64,000 nt of DNA from positions 2,294,001 to 2,358,000 of the forward strand of contig NZ_CP117812.1 in the NCBI RefSeq assembly GCF_028728065.1, read 5' to 3'. Made by a program: the position numbers and the translations under genes. Source of the stretch: Lentisphaera profundi (GTDB taxonomy: Bacteria > Verrucomicrobiota > Lentisphaeria > Lentisphaerales > Lentisphaeraceae). This document shows, in pieces, positions 62,279 to 64,000 of the stretch (position 1 is its first letter; each line of letters opens with the position of its first letter). A model generated the notes under the pieces. That model made no database searches and was not told the DNA's origin. It was given only the letters and a program-made list of their open reading frames with translations.

Positions 62279-63140
62279 TAGCCATCTGCTCACGACACTT
62301 TTCTAATTCTGCTTTAAAGCGAACTACGAGTGCTGACAAACTTGCGTGACTCGATTTTGATCCCGTCGTATTAACTTCTCTGCCCATTTCTTGCATGAGG
62401 AAATCCATTTCACGGCCCACCGGCTCAGTCTTATCAATAAGTTTTTTAAATTGCTTTAAATGAGCCTGTAAACGAACCACTTCTTCAGTAATATCGCTTC
62501 TATCGCTATAAATAATCAGTTCTTGAGCAATGCGATTTTCATCGATATCTACATCGAGTGCCGCTTCTTTGATTCTTTCACTTAGACGTTCGCGATATTC
62601 TTCTAAGGCCTGAGGATAAGTGGATTCAATTTCTTGCTGTAAGTCATGCATGAGTTCATAGCGCTTCACCAAATCGACTTTCATTTCCGCACCTTCTCTG
62701 GTGCGATTTTCAAGTAATTGAATTAAGGCTTTATCTAAAGCTTCACTCGCACATACAATGAGCTTTGCTTCATCAAAAGACTTACCACTATCTTCCAATA
62801 CTCCAGGGATGCTCATTAAGCGCACTGTATCCGGAGTGAAGTCCATTCCAATTTCTTGATGGATTTCTTTGAGTTGATCAATATACGAAAGTATCAATTC
62901 TTTATTGATTTTAGCTTTTGATGCGCCGGAATTTAATGAAATACTGAGGCTGCCAGTCACCATTCCACGCGCTAATACTGCACCAATTTTCTTCCGGATA
63001 ATGCCTTCTAAAGCTAGATATTCACGTGGGTAATTCACCCGCATATCTAAGCCTTTACGATTCACTGTAGATAACTCTACAATAATACTAAAATCTTCTA
63101 TGCTGGCTTCGCCGCGGCCATAACCCGTCATACTTTTCAT
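62268..63140 (-). CDS. yicC: YicC/YloC family endoribonuclease
   Basis: This 290-residue protein starts [19 protein letters not shown], the family signature. It continues with [22 protein letters not shown] and ends with [24 protein letters not shown]. YicC proteins are ring-forming endoribonucleases implicated in RNA turnover. It overlaps ruvB by ATGA upstream and the RluA-type gene downstream. Confidence 0.93.
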   Translation of the reverse strand: MKSMTGYGRGEASIEDFSIIVELSTVNRKGLDMRVNYPREYLALEGIIRKKIGAVLARGMVTGSLSISLNSGASKAKINKELILSYIDQLKEIHQEIGMDFTPDTVRLMSIPGVLEDSGKSFDEAKLIVCASEALDKALIQLLENRTREGAEMKVDLVKRYELMHDLQQEIESTYPQALEEYRERLSERIKEAALDVDIDENRIAQELIIYSDRSDITEEVVRLQAHLKQFKKLIDKTEPVGREMDFLMQEMGREVNTTGSKSSHASLSALVVRFKAELEKCREQMANVE

Positions 63141-64000
63141 AATTTTGGTAAATCCTGTTCATTGCTTTGGTTTTCTTGAACGCCAAGCATTTGTTTAGTT
63201 TTTCGTGAAATAACTCGTCCTGTTTGTGTCCGCACTAAATATCCTTCTTGAATCAAGTAGGGCTCATAGACTTCTTCTAATGTCCCGACTTCTTCGCCTA
63301 CGCTTACAGCAATATTTTTTATGCCTACGGGGCCACATTCGAAATTGAAAGCAATTGTTTTCAAAATTTTCTTATCCATTTCATCCAAGCCATTGCTATC
63401 AATATTCAACATATTCAAGGCTTTATTCGCCAGCTCCAAAGTCACAAAGCCATCTGCTTTCACTTGTGCATAATCACGCACCCAATGTAAGAGGTTGTTG
63501 GCAATACGCGGTGTTCCACGACTGCGGCCGGCCACTTCATCACTCGCTTGATGATCCATTTCGCATTTAATGAGTTCAGATGAACGTTTCACGATGCGAC
63601 CTAATTCTTCTGGACTATAATACTCCAAGCGATGAACATGCTGACACCTAGATCTAAGTGGGGCCGAACATAAGCCTAAGCGCGTTGTGGCTCCCACTAA
63701 AGTGAATTTAGGAATATTGAGTCGTACTGACCTCGCCCCCACACCTTGATCAATCATGATGTCGATAAAAAAATCTTCCATTGCCGAGTACAGGTATTCT
63801 TCAATGGCAATTGGGAGGCGATGAATTTCATCGATAAATAAAATATCTCCATCAGTCAAACTCGTGAGTAAGCCAGCTAGATCGCCTGGTTTTTCTAGGA
63901 CTGGGCCGGAAGAAGTTTTAATTCCTTTGCCACGTTCATTAGCCACTATGTAGGCTAAAGTCGTCTTACCTAAGCCAGGAGGACCACTCAAAATAAAGTG
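63137..64000 (-). CDS. ruvB: Holliday junction branch migration helicase RuvB, N-terminus outside window
   Basis: The visible 287 codons cover most of RuvB. Walker A is [19 protein letters not shown], Walker [24 protein letters not shown], sensor [18 protein letters not shown] and sensor [22 protein letters not shown]. The C-terminal winged-helix ([26 protein letters not shown]) binds DNA. RuvB pumps DNA through RuvA-bound Holliday junctions. LxSRC with CxH rather than the usual RFG after sensor I is a small deviation. The gene continues past 64000. Confidence 0.95.
   Translation of the reverse strand, partial: HFILSGPPGLGKTTLAYIVANERGKGIKTSSGPVLEKPGDLAGLLTSLTDGDILFIDEIHRLPIAIEEYLYSAMEDFFIDIMIDQGVGARSVRLNIPKFTLVGATTRLGLCSAPLRSRCQHVHRLEYYSPEELGRIVKRSSELIKCEMDHQASDEVAGRSRGTPRIANNLLHWVRDYAQVKADGFVTLELANKALNMLNIDSNGLDEMDKKILKTIAFNFECGPVGIKNIAVSVGEEVGTLEEVYEPYLIQEGYLVRTQTGRVISRKTKQMLGVQENQSNEQDLPKL

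Noticed and set aside
1-64000. tRNA, rRNA or riboswitch genes
   Set aside because: I scanned the gaps and saw no tRNA-like cloverleaf with the conserved GTTCRA loop and CCA end, no rRNA, and no riboswitch I can name.

Overview
This 64 kb window looks like a chromosome segment of a Gram-negative bacterium, probably from the PVC superphylum (a Lentisphaera-like member is my best guess). The guess rests on gene style: a Lol lipoprotein-export pair, a GH94 phosphorylase, a eukaryote-like UDP-glucose dehydrogenase, several 'four helix bundle' (S23/IVP) genes, and long intergenic regions full of dispersed repeats. No rRNA or tRNA was recognised, so the taxonomy is inference.

Layout. 1-426: partial universal-stress-like protein (minus). 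1063-5429: PAP phosphatase and sulfate activation (cysQ, cysD, cysN/C fusion) with a four-helix-bundle gene in the middle. 5699-33719: a large surface-polysaccharide locus. It holds a WecA/MraY-type initiating transferase, an MsbA/PglK-type ABC flippase, a nonulosonate (sialic-acid-like) module with unusual partners (GNAT, SpsF-type cytidylyltransferase, GSA-aminomutase-like transaminase, SDR, NeuB, DUF4910), many GT2/GT4 glycosyltransferases, a Wzy/WaaL-type polymerase or ligase, AsnB, acyltransferases, a WcaF-type acetyltransferase and a TviB-like dehydrogenase. 34312-34949: AbrB/PIN toxin-antitoxin. 35753-39625: an IS4/Tn5-like element disrupted by a second, IS1634-like element. 40088-44651: UDP-xylose synthase, UDP-glucose dehydrogenase, GT2 and two more four-helix-bundle genes. 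44952-45736: MntA/HepT toxin-antitoxin. 46197-48593: GH94 phosphorylase. 49176-52398: LolC/E, LolD, TadA, HAD phosphatase. 52828-54780: a complete IS66-type element with 8-bp target duplication. 55108-64000: housekeeping genes (PhhB, KamA/EpmB, ArsR-methyltransferase, phosphoesterase, RluA, YicC, RuvB) plus three uncharacterised proteins.

How genes work together. CysD/CysNC make APS/PAPS and CysQ removes PAP, plausibly feeding sulfation of surface glycans, though no sulfotransferase or CysH lies in the window. The polysaccharide genes overlap by 1-29 bp over 9.9-24.4 kb, so they are probably one long operon. Ugd plus UDP-xylose synthase supply UDP-GlcA and UDP-Xyl.

Most unusual content. The intergenic DNA carries arrays built from short palindromic 'words' (4-6 bp arms, 2-3 nt loops) separated by nearly constant linkers such as CTGAAAGAAC (reverse GTTCTTTCAG). 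The stems differ completely between words but stay self-complementary. These arrays border all the small accessory genes: four four-helix-bundle genes and both toxin-antitoxin pairs. That gives a cassette-like layout I cannot match to a described system. There are also heptanucleotide arrays of unrelated sequence, 22 perfect copies of a 17-mer, a perfect 48-bp palindrome, a perfect 17-bp hairpin inside a coding region, and three genes with homopolymer-type frameshifts.
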